Shown here: positions 13,439-25,900 of the stretch, piece by piece
Layout: each line of letters opens with the position of its first letter
Position numbering within the stretch: position 1 is the stretch's first letter
Origin: Brugia malayi
Taxonomy: Eukaryota; Nematoda; Chromadorea; Rhabditida; Onchocercidae
DNA length: 64,000 bases
Assembly (NCBI RefSeq): GCF_000002995.4
Contig: NW_025062478.1
Location: 4,440,001 to 4,504,000, forward strand
Reading direction: 5' to 3'
Notes under the pieces: generated by a model
Told to the model about the DNA's origin: nothing
Databases searched by the model: none
Seen by the model: only the letters and a program-made list of their open reading frames with translations
Translations under genes and position numbers: made by a program

Positions 13439-16400
13439 ATGCTCGATTTGAAATTATTCTGCAAAAAATTACCTAAATGTGTAAGTACTTTTTAGTTCAT
13501 TTTATTATCTGAAGAAAATTGTAAAATTTTAGCTGAAAAAAAGATTTTCCAAAATTTTGAAAATCCAAAAAAAAAAAGAAAATAAAATTGATGAATGGCA
13601 AATTAACCCGAAGTGCATAAAGAGTCAAAGCAATTGTTGTTTCACTTTTTCAAATTCATTCAAATTTTGAACCGAAAATTTGATTAATAACCGAATGAAA
13701 TTTCTGCATATCTTTTCTTTAACCTAATTACTATTTAATTTAATTTCAATTAATCATAATCCATTCCAGGAATTCAATATACGTTGGGAAGCTTGCATTA
13801 AAAAGTCAATGCTGAGTATGCTAGAAGAACACCGGCGAAAATCAGGTGGGCCTGAATTAACAGCCGAGCAACGTAAGCTACTTTGGGCATATGGCGAGCC
13901 AAGAGATATGAAGGAGTAAGTATATTTGTAATCAAAATAGTTCAATTCATACCTGTATGCAATACTATGGCTATTAAATAATCATTTGAGCAAATCATAT
14001 AGTGTGATATTATCATTAATAAATCATTTTTTAATGATAACAAATGGTCAATGTAATATTCTTAGGTTTAACTGTGATATTGTTGTTGAAGAATTCAATG
14101 AAACGGAATTATGCTAAATTTTAAAAAACATTTTTTTGAAAAAAAGAAATCTCAAAGACTTTTTTTTGTACATATTAAATGTAATCTTATTCATACAAAT
14201 CACTATCATATGATCAAGGCTAATTTTAGATCAAACATTTAAAAGAATTGGTTGTATAATTAATGGTTTTAAAGTAAATAACATTATCATAAAGTTAATA
14301 ATCACAAGTTTACTTTTTTTAATAGGGCATTACGATCAATGTCGGTGGTACGCGAACTGATTTTATTGCAAGAAGATGTATTTACGGTGAGTGGATAATT
14401 CATTTTAATTTCTTTGATTTGTATTACCATACCGTATTTATTATTATTGTGATTAGTAATTAATCAAATAAGAACACATTTAAAATAGAAATGGAAAGAG
14501 ATGCTACAAATTTCTCACAAATTAAATTAAATACTCGTTTTTTATTTTAAAAAAAAGGAGCAAAAAAGAAATTCTAAATGTAAATTTTGATGAATTTTCA
14601 TTCGCAAAAAAAAAAAAAAAAAAGAAATAGGAAAAGAATAGTTCAATTTTAGATAACGAGTGATATTGTGGATCGTTATCATTCTGATAATGTTTTTTAT
14701 TTGGAATTTCGCGTGAAGCCATGTGTCAGCAATGAATTATCGCCAGAAACATTTCTGCGAAAAATGATCCAAGCGATCGTAGTCGCAAGAGATACACGTC
14801 GCCAAATGACTATTAAAATCCTAATAATTGTCGAACTAGAAAATCCCATTGAAGTAATTAACGAAATCATTGATTTAGTTATGATACTTGGTGAGAAACT
14901 AATCAAATCTTTTTTTTCATCGCATTTTATCAATACTAATTAGCAAGTTTTTTTGTTATTGTAATTTTAATAAGATTAAGTAAACGAAGAATTATGTAAG
15001 TATGTCAAGAAATTGAAATAATCTTGGAATGAAATATTTCAATAGTGACTTCTGCTAAAAAGGCTGAAATAGCTTTGTTTAGCTGAATGAAAAGTATTTT
15101 AGTAGTAAAATGATCGAATACATCTAAGTTTTCCATTATTGCTTAGCTATTTTATTAGAAATTGTAGTAGAAGACATTAAATAAATTCAATATTGTTTTT
15201 ACTTCCTACTTCTTTCCAATAATTCAGAAATTATTGAATCATTTCCAGGAAGGACTTATAGATCTCGAAATTTACCTGACAGTGATATCATACATGGTTT
15301 GGAGATAGCTTTTAGTGATTCAAATAAAATTAGCATGGATCAATTGCAGAAAATAATTGATCATATTCGACGAGAATCGCAATTAATTATTGTTTTTAAT
15401 CTAGCTAAGGTTATATTATATTATCGTTTCAAGTTTTTTTTTCTTCTGCTTGTCGTAAAATAAATATGTTTTTACATAACTAAAAACTTAAAACTATATG
15501 ATAAAAGAAGTCTAAATTTAATATTAACTAAACTAAATCAAACAATTTATAAAATGATTGGGTAAAACTTTTAAAATATTTTTCAAAATTTTGAATAATA
15601 TTTTTAGAAAAAGCATTACCAACTGGAAATAAAAATTAATTAGTTTATGATCATTTGCAGAAAAATCTGTCACAAACATTTCATACATCAGTGAATTTGA
15701 TAATTATGATTTTGACATTTCTATGTTTAATTTATTTTCTCATGTTGCCAACAACAGAAATTCGAAAAAAAGTTAATTTTTAATTCTATTCGTTCACTCA
15801 AAAAAAGAAATTCATTGGAATGGCAGTGCAGAAGTAGTTTGAAATCTTTGATATTTTTAATTTAAACATATGAAAATGTGTTAAAAATTCATTTCAGATT
15901 AATAACAATGTCGATCAATTATATGATATCTTACTATGTCGCCCTGATCGATTAAGTAATGCAGAAATTTTAAGTACTTTTAACAAAAATGAAAATAAAA
16001 TTGATCAACATATATTAACTGATCGTTTAATATCAACAAAATTACCTATAGGTAGGTTATTTCAAAGAGATTAATTACAAAATGATTATTTTTTGTAACT
16101 CTAATTAGTGTATTTTTCCTTTTTTATATAAGAGCAGAAAAAATAAACATTTAGGAGAGAAAAAAGACTTTTTTAAAAAGAATAAATTAATAAATTTTGA
16201 ATTATGTCAAATATTTTAAAACCTTTATACATTTATTACATTAAATATTTATTATAGAATTCTGTTACACAGCTAATCGCCTCTCTTATCCCAATAGTAA
16301 GGAACCACTTTGGCGGAATCATTTTTATTATCTCTATTCAATGGAATATCCTATAATTCCTACTGTAAGTTATTATTTGTAGAATGCTGAATTAATCAAT

Positions 16401-16817
16401 ATATATTTTATCATATTTATAATCCAGAAATCATAACTAAATTAAGCTTAAGCTCTGTTACTAAATTATGGGTAATATTATTATCAAAATTTGCAGACAG
16501 GCTATTCTGCATTATTGGGTTGTAGTTTATCAGATGAATATTATCACTTAGCTGTAAATATGAATTTAAAACCAAGCGATCTATACAAACTATCATTAAC
16601 TGCGTCGTTTCTCACGGAAGAGACACCACGTCTTAGTAGCCGTGATTTATTCCCATTTATGCAGCAATATGATGAATTTGCAAAACAATACGCTTTGGAA
16701 ACTTCCATTGATTGGAAATTTCAAATCCTTCGTAACTGTCACTTCTTTCTAAGTCGTCCTTTAACTGCCAGACGTAAGCATCGTCGACGTCGCATCATTG
16801 ATCTTCTCTATTCTTGA
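13439..16817 (+). CDS. Adenosine deaminase-like (ADAL/MAPDA family) protein, predicted catalytically dead
   Basis: Eight exons: 13439-13480, 13770-13915, 14326-14386, 14653-14890, 15249-15409, 15898-16051, 16258-16364 and 16497-16817. All junctions are in phase, giving 409 aa. A TTTTAG acceptor 33 bases before the ATG may be a trans-splice site, and an in-frame TGA lies between it and the ATG. Blocks colinear with human ADAL include FYLEFRVKP (human KYLELRSTP), DILLCRPDRL (human DLLPDRIGHG), EFCYTANRLS (human ELCLTSNVKS) and a tail of matching length up to SLSDEYYHLA. Real ADAL hydrolyses N6-methyl-AMP to IMP. Here every metal or catalytic position differs: HxH is Asn17/Arg19, the HLSE His and Glu are Asn213 and Lys216, the GHG His is Asn237, and the TDD metal-binding Asp is Gly305. 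The fold is probably kept but deamination is very unlikely. The gene has no frameshift or stop, so it is not a pseudogene. An N-terminal insert (about residues 30-60) and a basic C-terminal tail (KHRRRR) are additions. The weakest junction is the GTTATA donor at 15410. Confidence 0.85.
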
Positions 16818-16896
16818 AATTACATCATTTTTTTCAATTTTGACAATTTTGTCCTTTTGCAAATTTTTTTGTGAATTTTTTGCTATTTGTGAATTC

Positions 16897-16897
16897 G

Positions 16898-16935
<38 letters not shown>
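16897..16935. repeat. (ATT)n microsatellite in ADAL-like 3' flank
   Basis: About 13 ATT units, 80 bases after the stop codon. Confidence 0.9.
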
Positions 16936-17663
16936 CGCCATTATTATTATCATTGATAAGATTATTCGAATGAGATATACAAAAGTTCGAAGCTATCAAT
17001 TGCGAAAATTTGCAGCCAAACATAACTGTGTTATTAATGGGAATGAAAATTTACTTGCTTATGTGATATTTTCATACTATACAACTTTAAGTTGTAATTT
17101 TCATTTCACAAAGTTCTGCTATTTAATTATTACAAACAAAAATGCAGAGGAAAATTCATTTCCATTCATTACCAATCAAATAAGTATTTGTATTTCGAGT
17201 TTTGTTTTAATATACATATTTTTATTTTTATAAACAACCGTGCATTTGTTATACACGGTGCGATTTTATGTGTTATTTACAATAGATTTAGCTGTAGATT
17301 TTGAGAAATTTTTATCATTCGTTAGAATTTGCAAAATGGATAGTTTATTACTTAACGGTTAATTGATTAGTTACGGTTAACTTTCTGTTAAATTATAAAT
17401 AAAACAAACAAAGTAAGTATAAAAATTCCATTCATTCATTATATACAACGAGCAACAAGTGGAATTGAACTTTCGTTCGAACACATATACAAATACAAAA
17501 GAAGGAAAGCGCAAAGGGAATGCTATGATAAGAGGAAATCGGAAAATTGCTATAAATGATTTTATAAAAAATGAAAATTTTATGTCATTTTTCACCTTGC
17601 AATGTTACATTTTGAGGTGCTATGATTCTGATATGGAAAAAAGGTTCTACAAAATACGTTGAC

Positions 17664-17737
17664 GGAAAATGTAAATGATATTTCAGGGAAATGTAAATGA
17701 TATTTCAGAATAAGAGGGAAATGTAAATGATATTTCA
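17664..17737. repeat. Three copies of a ~21-bp direct repeat
   Basis: GGAAATGTAAATGATATTTC occurs three times. The first copy has one extra A, and copies two and three are separated by AGAATAAGAG. Confidence 0.85.
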
Positions 17738-18692
17738 ACTTCACTTGGATTATCGTTTCATTTAAGAATCCTTAACAATGTCCATTACTCATAAATAATA
17801 ATGATAGTAGCAATGATAATATTTAATAATCAATAATAAGTAAAAAATCAAATAACTAATTAATTAAATAAACGAATAGACAAATAGTAAGTAATAAATA
17901 ATAATATTAAATAATAAATAAATCACCAGCACTAATTTTTTTCCATATAGCTAATAAAAAATTTAAAAAGTTGAAAGAAAAAATATTAATGATATTTCAC
18001 TAAATAATGACATAATGTGATACAATCTAAGCTGTGATAATATTAGTTCTAAAGCCATATATTATGCAATTTTGTTTGATTTAATTTTGAATATAATTCT
18101 AAAATTAATGTTATCATTTGATCTGCAATAAGAAATGATTAATAATGCCTCATTAGTAATTTTCTTTTATACTTTATATCAAACAACTGAATCAATTATT
18201 TCTTATTAAATGTTTTGACTGAAAACACCCCCATAACTTCCTGTTACCTTCTCTTCCGTTTCGACTTCCGGAAAGCTAGCAGCGAAATAAATGCCATCAC
18301 AACTTCACCCCTACACCACAACAACATTTGTGTTAACGATAATTTGCAAATCGCAACGTGACAATGAACCGGTGATACGGAAACTGTCATGGGTTATTGT
18401 GATAAGACCGGAAAGGATGTTCAGTTAGTATTTTGCTTCTTTCGAAATTCCGGACATTAATATATATTTCGGATACCGTTAATATATATTGTATATAGCA
18501 ACCCTAAATTATGAACGTTACTGTTTCATACAAATTTTATTCTTCCAAACTTTTAATTTGTCAATTTTCAGCTATGCACTAGCATTTTTTATCAGTGCTA
18601 TTAGCTTTATTCATTAGTTTTTGTTTCTGCATGTATCACTGTGTTTTAGCTTATTTCATATCGATGGAACAGTTATTTAGCGGGTAGTCTGA

Positions 18693-21600
18693 ATGAATCC
18701 GTCAACATTTTCCGGAAATTTTTTATTCAGTAGTCCAACAAATACCAGAAGCAAAAGTAATGCATGTCATTTTATCGATATATTCGATTTTATTTTTGTC
18801 GCACATCCCGATTCCGGACGTACTGAAGGTAAAGAAAGTGAACGAGTATTTTATTTCAACAGTCCGCAAAATGAATCAATGGAAAAACAGGTACATATTT
18901 TTTATTACCACATGTATTTGTTATATTTGTTGTTTTATTTTTGCTGTTTAAGAATTTTCTGAGAAATTTTCAGTTATTGATTACTTGAAAATTTTTCACT
19001 TTGAAATATTCTGATTCGCAGTTTTTAGTTGGTTGAAGAATAATATGCCATTATTTTTCAGACGCAGATAACAGGTTTTGCGGAAGCAGTTGTTAATTTC
19101 ACTGAAAACTTCACTGAAAATAAGGACGAATCGGAATTCCAATATCGTTATGTAAATACTTCCAAACAGTTACATGTGTATGTTCAGGTTGAATCTGGAA
19201 AATTTATTATTGGAACTGGTGTAAACAAGTAAATGCTATTTTTTTCCTATAAGTTGGAAATGAAAATTAAAGAAAATAAAAATAAAAATTCAAAACATAG
19301 GGAAGTTGATGTTGAAAATAATTGAAATAATAAATTTTAGTGTGAAACTTTTGAATTTTTGTCTTCATAGTTATTTTTAAAAGAAAAGATTTGCATAATT
19401 GATTCAGCAATTATGTAACCTTTTTAGCATAAATAACTTCCTTATGGTAATATTAAGATTGGAGAATAAAAGTTATGAAGACAGAATCTTTTGAGATGCA
19501 TCTTCCAGAATTCGTTTATTTTTTATTTTTTGAAAATTGTTTTAGAGAACTTAGCATCAATGAAGATTACGTTCTGCGAGGTTCAGCTATCAAAGCAGTG
19601 CTAATAACGGCTTACAAAATGTTTCGTTTATTTTTTGGTCCATTCTCTCGACTTGTGACAGATAATTCAATACATTTGAAGGATCGTCTGGAATATTTCT
19701 TCTCACGTTACCTCCCACAACTTCGTCTTCATCATGTGTGTTATAGTGTGTTATATTCTAAACTAAAAAAATTTTGAATAGTTATTTGGAATTAGCCAAT
19801 ATGAGTAATAGTCGAATTTTTAGAAAAATTCAAAACGGATATTGTTATAATACTTTCTTTTTATATTGATTAATTTTAACAGATAACAAAGAGAGACAGC
19901 ACTGATCTGCATAACCTCTTCCATACTATGTGGTACTAAAGAACAACTTAATTGGTCATATTCAAACGAAAATCTGAATTTTTTTTTTCTTTTCTGCAGC
20001 ATTTAAAATATATTATTGAATAATGTTAAATCTTATTGAAATGAAATATTTTATCTTTTAAATATATATAATTTTGCAGATGCCTTTACTGGATGTATTT
20101 TGTGGTGTTGATTATTTATCATTAGACAGTACAAATTATTTACGAATTGAGAATCTTTTGGATGATTTAGTGGAAACTTTTCCTCAAATTTCGAAAACTG
20201 TATTCTTTTATCAAGAACGCCTAATAACCTATAATGTTTCTAAAACCGATTTACCTATACTTTATCGATACCTCACTCAGCACCTTCTTAGTAGATCGTT
20301 GAAAGAAGAATTGCAACCTGAAAAATTTAGCAGGTTTGCTCTTACTTCTTATCGTTCTTTTTCATCATTTAAAGCATTTTTTTTTTTCATTTGCTCTTAC
20401 AAGAAAGAAAAGCTAATTTTATATTAGATTTTTGTTGAAAATGTGAACGACTGAGTTACCTCCCTTATTATATCACTAATAAGGGTATCTACAATGCGCT
20501 AATCACTTCAGTTTTGTCATTCTTTTAAAAAAGAAAAATTTTGAAAACGAAATGACTGAAATTTATTACTGTTGAATCTCATAAATACATAATTCATTTC
20601 TGCTTATTAATTGGGCTTTTGAAAGAATTTGATTATAGCATTCCGTTCAATCATTAGTCATTATCATTCAACATTTGCAGATATTTAAGTCTGACCAGAA
20701 GTAACGTCTTATTTTGCTATTAGTATGCAGCTCATAGTTCCAGGAGGGATTCAGTCCATCGAGGGAAATTTTTGACAGGTTTAGTGGTGCCATCTAAAAA
20801 TCGATCAATCAACGACAAATGTGGTGCTAAATTACCAATTGTTTATTTATGTGATGATGATGATGAACGAAGACTTGCACCCTATGAAATGGTAATTTGT
20901 CTATGTTTATAAAAGGAATGAATGTACTTTCTGCTGATAGTTTGATTCTCTTTTTCTTTTTCCAAACATTCCATTCAATAAATTTTCTATCCTCATTAAG
21001 TGACATGTAGTAACAAATGTCCTACTATCATGAATTTTTCTCTTCCACCACAATTAATTATTTTATTCATTTTTATTCCTCATATTTATCCTTATGTATT
21101 TGCTATACTTCATTATTTATATTTTGTTATATTTATTATTACTAATTATTCTTATGAATTAAGAGAAGAGAATCTTATGTTTATTCTTTTTACATTCCCA
21201 CTTCGATGTTTTTAGATTTTAATCTAAAACTGTAACTTTCAGATGTTCTTCTAGTAAATTGAAATTTTTTTGTGCAATTTAGATTGTTTATCGTGCTTTG
21301 AATGCTACAGTTTGCATGTTTATCCAGAAAAGTATTGATGCCCAATTTCTACAGCAGTTGGATGATTATCTTGGACCGGAATTAACTGCGTTAGCATCTC
21401 TCATTGCTGAATCGTATAATAATTTGAATGATATATCAAGGAAAGAGAATGAGTTTCATTTTGTGTATTTCAATCCAGAAAGTTTGAGCCTTAAAACGAG
21501 TTTAATGGAAAATATTGACTCTAACCGCAGCTCAAATTTGCCTTCTGTGCCGTCTTCAGTGTACAAGTAAGTTGAGTGATTTTTGGAGAAATGAAGCAAA

Positions 21601-21978
21601 ATTGCAAATAAAATAAAATGATATCTTTGCATTTTTTTACTCCAAAAACAAAATGTAGGCTAATTTGTATTCCTAATCCATTTTTCTTTTTTTTTAAAAA
21701 AATTTTCGAGTTTTTAGAATCGTTTTAATATTTTGCGGTGCTTTTTTATCCTATTTTTTAGATCGGTTTGTGACTTGTTTGATGAATTCTTAGAAAACAA
21801 TGATTTTGGCGAGACATCAGCTAGATTGGATACTGATTGGTGGCTTATTGTCAAGAAAGTAAACAAACGATTTTTACTGCTCATATTGCGAAGTGCTACA
21901 CTTACTGCATCGGCTGAAGTGCAACAATATGTTAATGATATTATCAAAATTAACTTCGATACTGTATTTTTGTTTTAA
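18693..21978 (+). CDS. ccz-1: Vacuolar fusion protein CCZ1 homologue
   Basis: Seven exons: 18693-18890, 19062-19228, 19546-19735, 20080-20333, 20744-20891, 21283-21566 and 21762-21978. The frame is continuous and gives 485 aa, matching human CCZ1 (about 482). CCZ1 pairs with MON1 (SAND-1 in C. elegans). The complex is the exchange factor that activates RAB7 on late endosomes, driving RAB5-to-RAB7 conversion. Matching blocks are HPDSGRTEGKESERVFYFNS at the N-terminus, YKMFRLFFGPF, DRLEYFFSRYLPQLRLH, LLDVFCGVDYLSLD, LYRYLTQHLL, GKFLTGLVVP, VCMFIQKSID, LGPELTALAS and the C-terminal DTDWWLIVKK. The order fits the three longin-like domains of the family. A TTATTTAG lies just before the start. The exon 4 end (AG before GTTTGC) and exon 5 start (TTCCAG) were chosen to keep frame; an alternative acceptor six bases upstream (CATAG) would add two residues. 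Some donors are non-consensus (GTTTGC, GTGTGT). Confidence 0.93.
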
Positions 21979-22998
21979 TGATACAAATTTCGCTACTTAT
22001 TGCACATCTGCCAATTTCTCACTTTTATACTGTTCTCATTTCAATTAAAGTATATGAAGTATATTGTCATTTAGACATTTATTTCTGAGACCAAAATTCC
22101 AGAAATATATAAATTGTTTTCATAACTGTAAGGCACATTTCCTGGATATTAATATTTAAGGAATACTTAGTAATACACGCTAACACTCCAGCTATTTTCT
22201 TCATATAAAAACGAAGTTAACCTATGTTAGTATTTCAAAGCGTAAAAAGATACATTTAGTTCAAAGTTCAAAACTTGGTATGTTTATTACTTTTAAATTG
22301 CCATTGCGAAAAGTTGGTCGACAATATAATTGGGATTTAAAAGGCAAACGCTGAATAGAATGTGGAATGTGGAAGTAATATTAATATTTCAGAACGTAAA
22401 GGTACACTTTGGTCTAGTTCAAAACTTAATTAGGAATATGGTCAGTAGTTTCATTCGATTTGAAAGGTAAGATTATCGGCAATACTGACCTTTGCTATGG
22501 GTGAACAAAGACATAAATTATCTTGATATTTATTTGAACAAAATTATAAGAGATGAACATACCAAAATTCAATCCATTCAAAATAAATAACATAAAAATT
22601 CCTATTGAGGAGCTTATAGATGAGCATACTGCCAAGAACGAGAGAAACAAAATAGTTCCTTGAAAATAGTCTAATTTACCTAGGAAGAGATATTAGCAAA
22701 TAGCTGTTAGAGTCACATATTTTTGAAATATTTGGTGCTTTTTCTAAAAACAGACGACAGTTTTTTGAAGTTAGAGCATAGAAAAATTCTGTCAAAAACA
22801 GTATAAAGAAATATGAAGGAATACTAACTTCGAAAAGAAATATGAATATTGGTTTTTCGCCTTTTACTGATTTCCTCCTCTTTTTTTTTTCTGGCACATT
22901 AATTTGATTCTGAAGAGAACGGTTTGGAAAGTTTAAAAAGTCCTAAATGATCTATTTTGAGAAGAGCAATACAAACAAAACATGTTGAGCAATTATCA
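21979..22998. other. Convergent intergenic region between CCZ1 and ANKS3
   Basis: About 1 kb holding the 3' flanks of two genes that converge. Two related stretches (about 22240-22330 and 22380-22470) share wording around TACACTTTGGT/TACATTTAGTTC and TTCAAAACTT, suggesting a partial duplication. No coding sequence is evident. Confidence 0.4.
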
Positions 22999-25900
22999 TT
23001 ATTGTTGTGGGAGTTCCAACATTCTCATCAGAATGTTGTCGATATTTTTGATTACTGCAAGTACGTCGTTTTCCAAAGTACTGCCTGTACCATTTGTTTG
23101 TCGAATTTCCTGAAAAAAAAAAAGTTTTCTTAGAAACCTAAATCTTAAGTGTAGAAATTTAAGTGCAAATAAACAGAAATGTATTAATTGAAAATCAGAA
23201 AATTAAATATCAAAAAAACCTTATCTGTTTAATCAATGAATATGTTGTTTGTACAATGGCAGATCATATTTTCAGCAGCAATTTATCTACCGAAAATTTA
23301 GTATCACTTCATTGTAATTGGCGATTAATTACATTTAATCAATGGATATGGGTGATCAATTCGGTTATGCGACTGGTAGAACATTTAGCGAAGATATACA
23401 ATGAGAAAAGATAATATATAATATATATAATAATAAGGAATAAGTGGAAAATTTAATCAGTTAAGCAAAGCGGATTTGATGCACTAACTTGAAGCATAGT
23501 ATAGGCTATTTTTCGTGAATGTCGACAAGCCTCCGAAATAGAACTTAACGTTGAGCGATGTTCGTTCAATAAATTTCGAGCTTGTTTTAATTCTTGTTGA
23601 CACTCTGCCAAACGCTGCTGACATTCCATTAGTTCATTCGTTACCTATCAATAATTTACTTTTTCTTCCTAAATTTATGCAAAAAAAAAAAAGAAAAAAG
23701 TTTTAAAAAAGAATTTTTGCATTTCTTCTTTCTATGTTGTTCGGTCCGTATGTTCTCATTGTTTCTTAAAATAACTGCAATAGCAGTGCTAAATAAAATA
23801 AATCTTTTTTATCTTTTTCTAAAACAAAGGAAAATCTTTCAGATTTGAATCACTTTCAAATTCAAATATACATTTTAAATTTAATCAGAAAACACTGAAA
23901 GGATTCTTAATTGTAGCACCGCATTTTTAACCCAAGCAAAATAAAACTGCCATATAGCATTCCCTTATGATTAGTCTTCCGGTAATAACCTGCTGAGAAT
24001 GTGATTCCGATTGTTTTCTATCTTTGGCATAAGTATACTGGACTACTTTCGTATCATTTGTACATGGAATAAGCGTCCCATCAGTTCGATACTGCTGTAT
24101 AACATTCAGCATTTTCTTACGTGGACCGAATGCCTAAAGTTGCATTGCTAAATTTCATCAACAATTAAAGCATAAAGTTAAAATTATGGAGAATAAAGAT
24201 AAAGAAAAAATTTTCGTAATATAATTTGTAAAATAAAAATACGAACATACTTTAATGCCAATCTCCATAAGATCAGCATCGCTAAGCTCCAAGAATAAGT
24301 TTAAATCAATATTTTCGGTTTCAAAGATTTCAATGTATTTTTCTAATTTAAGCTGTGATAGTAATTCCGTTAATGAATTCACTTCCATTGCTTTCTTTTC
24401 TGTATTATTTTTCTTCCTTTTGCTCTAAAATGACAACATCCGCACAAAGTATATATATCAAAACATATATATGTATGTATCTGTATAACAACTGCTTTTG
24501 GCGACGAAACTCTAAAATTCGGCTATTTTGGGATTTTGAAAAGAGAGTTCCGTGATGAATCAAAAATCAAATTAAACTCAAAGATTTAAGATTAAATTTT
24601 GAACGCAAATTTATAATCAGTAGTTATAGTAGACGAAACAGTTGAAGCTCATGTAAAATTAAAACTCCAATATTATAATTCTTGAATGGTTGCAGCACCA
24701 TTAAATTTATTAATACGATAAATTAAAACGATAGGATTATTGATAGTCATTGATTACCCGCGGAGGATCCTTCAAAATAGCAATTGTTTTGGGATTATCG
24801 AAAGCTAAAGCTTCACCATCTTCACCTTTTGCATTCTTTAATTTCGGATCTCCATCCTAAAACATTGAATCCTTTTACGAGATAAGATCTGAAATAATGT
24901 TAGCCAAGATGTATGAAATTTCAAGAAACCACTGTATGATAAGCTAATCTTTTAAAAGAGAAATCAGATCTAGTCGCCGAAATGTTTTCGAGCTTATGCC
25001 TAAACTTGGCATCAGAAGAGAGATTGTGTTTTTTTTCTCAAATTTACTATTCACCGATTAAACTGTCGGTATTTGAAGACTTAATCTTAGTATATTTTCT
25101 CGATTTTGCTTGAAACTCTCAGAACTTATTCTGCGATGTTTTGATCTGTTCCAACTATACTAAACTCTTATCAGGATAAATCACGCAAAAGCCCAGAAAG
25201 CATAAACATAACAAAGCAAATTCATTTTAGCGAATCTGACATAAAGCAGTGCTTATATCAATCTCTCATCAGTTTAGAGATTACTTGATGAAGTTTGGTT
25301 TCATGATTAGTAATGATTGTATGGCAATTGTCAAAGTGATAAAAGAAATATTTTGGATGAAACACTACTGAGAAAGTTTTCAGACATATGAGAAAAAAGT
25401 GAAAGGAAATACGAAGTATCGTATTATTCTTTTTTTTTTCATCTTTTCAATGATCATGCTGAATTAGAAATTTTGATTAATGAAGACAAAACATATTTTT
25501 TCTGATTAGAACCTGTCTAGTAAGGGAAAATTTATTCTTTCATTTTTCTCTAACATTAATATTAACAATGGGGCAAAATAAACAAAAAAAAAAAAAAGTT
25601 TAAAATGATCAAAAATGAGCAAAAGGCAACTTTTTGAGAAAAGTATGGGACAGTAATCAAATTTTAAATACTGCACGAAATTTTTGTTGAAATTCCTTTC
25701 GACATTTCGTACATAAATGAAATAATCCAAGTAATAGGTTACCCCAAGCGTTTCGTCATATAAATTCTGTCTGACTGTAGTAGGATGTTATATTAAACAA
25801 TATATAAAAGGAATATACTGATAAAGGATGAAGAACTGCTACTATCATTCAGTTTGATTCTCTAAAAGAAGGAAAGGAATGTTGTAGTGAATGCCATAAA

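Larger units (their letters stand above)
16818..18692. other. ADAL-like 3' flank and CCZ1 upstream region
   Basis: Contains the ADAL-like 3' UTR with an (ATT)n microsatellite and three tandem copies of GGAAATGTAAATGATATTTC near 17664-17737. At about 18220-18480 there is a less AT-rich island with the palindromic ETS-like core ACTTCCGGAA (18264-18273) and further CCGGAAA and TTCCGG motifs, a plausible ccz-1 promoter. No further gene is seen. Confidence 0.45.

Noticed and set aside
16871..17233. 120-codon frame after the ADAL-like stop codon, starting in an (ATT)n tract
   Set aside because: Poly-Ile comes from the microsatellite and the rest shows no similarity; it fits a 3' UTR or flank.
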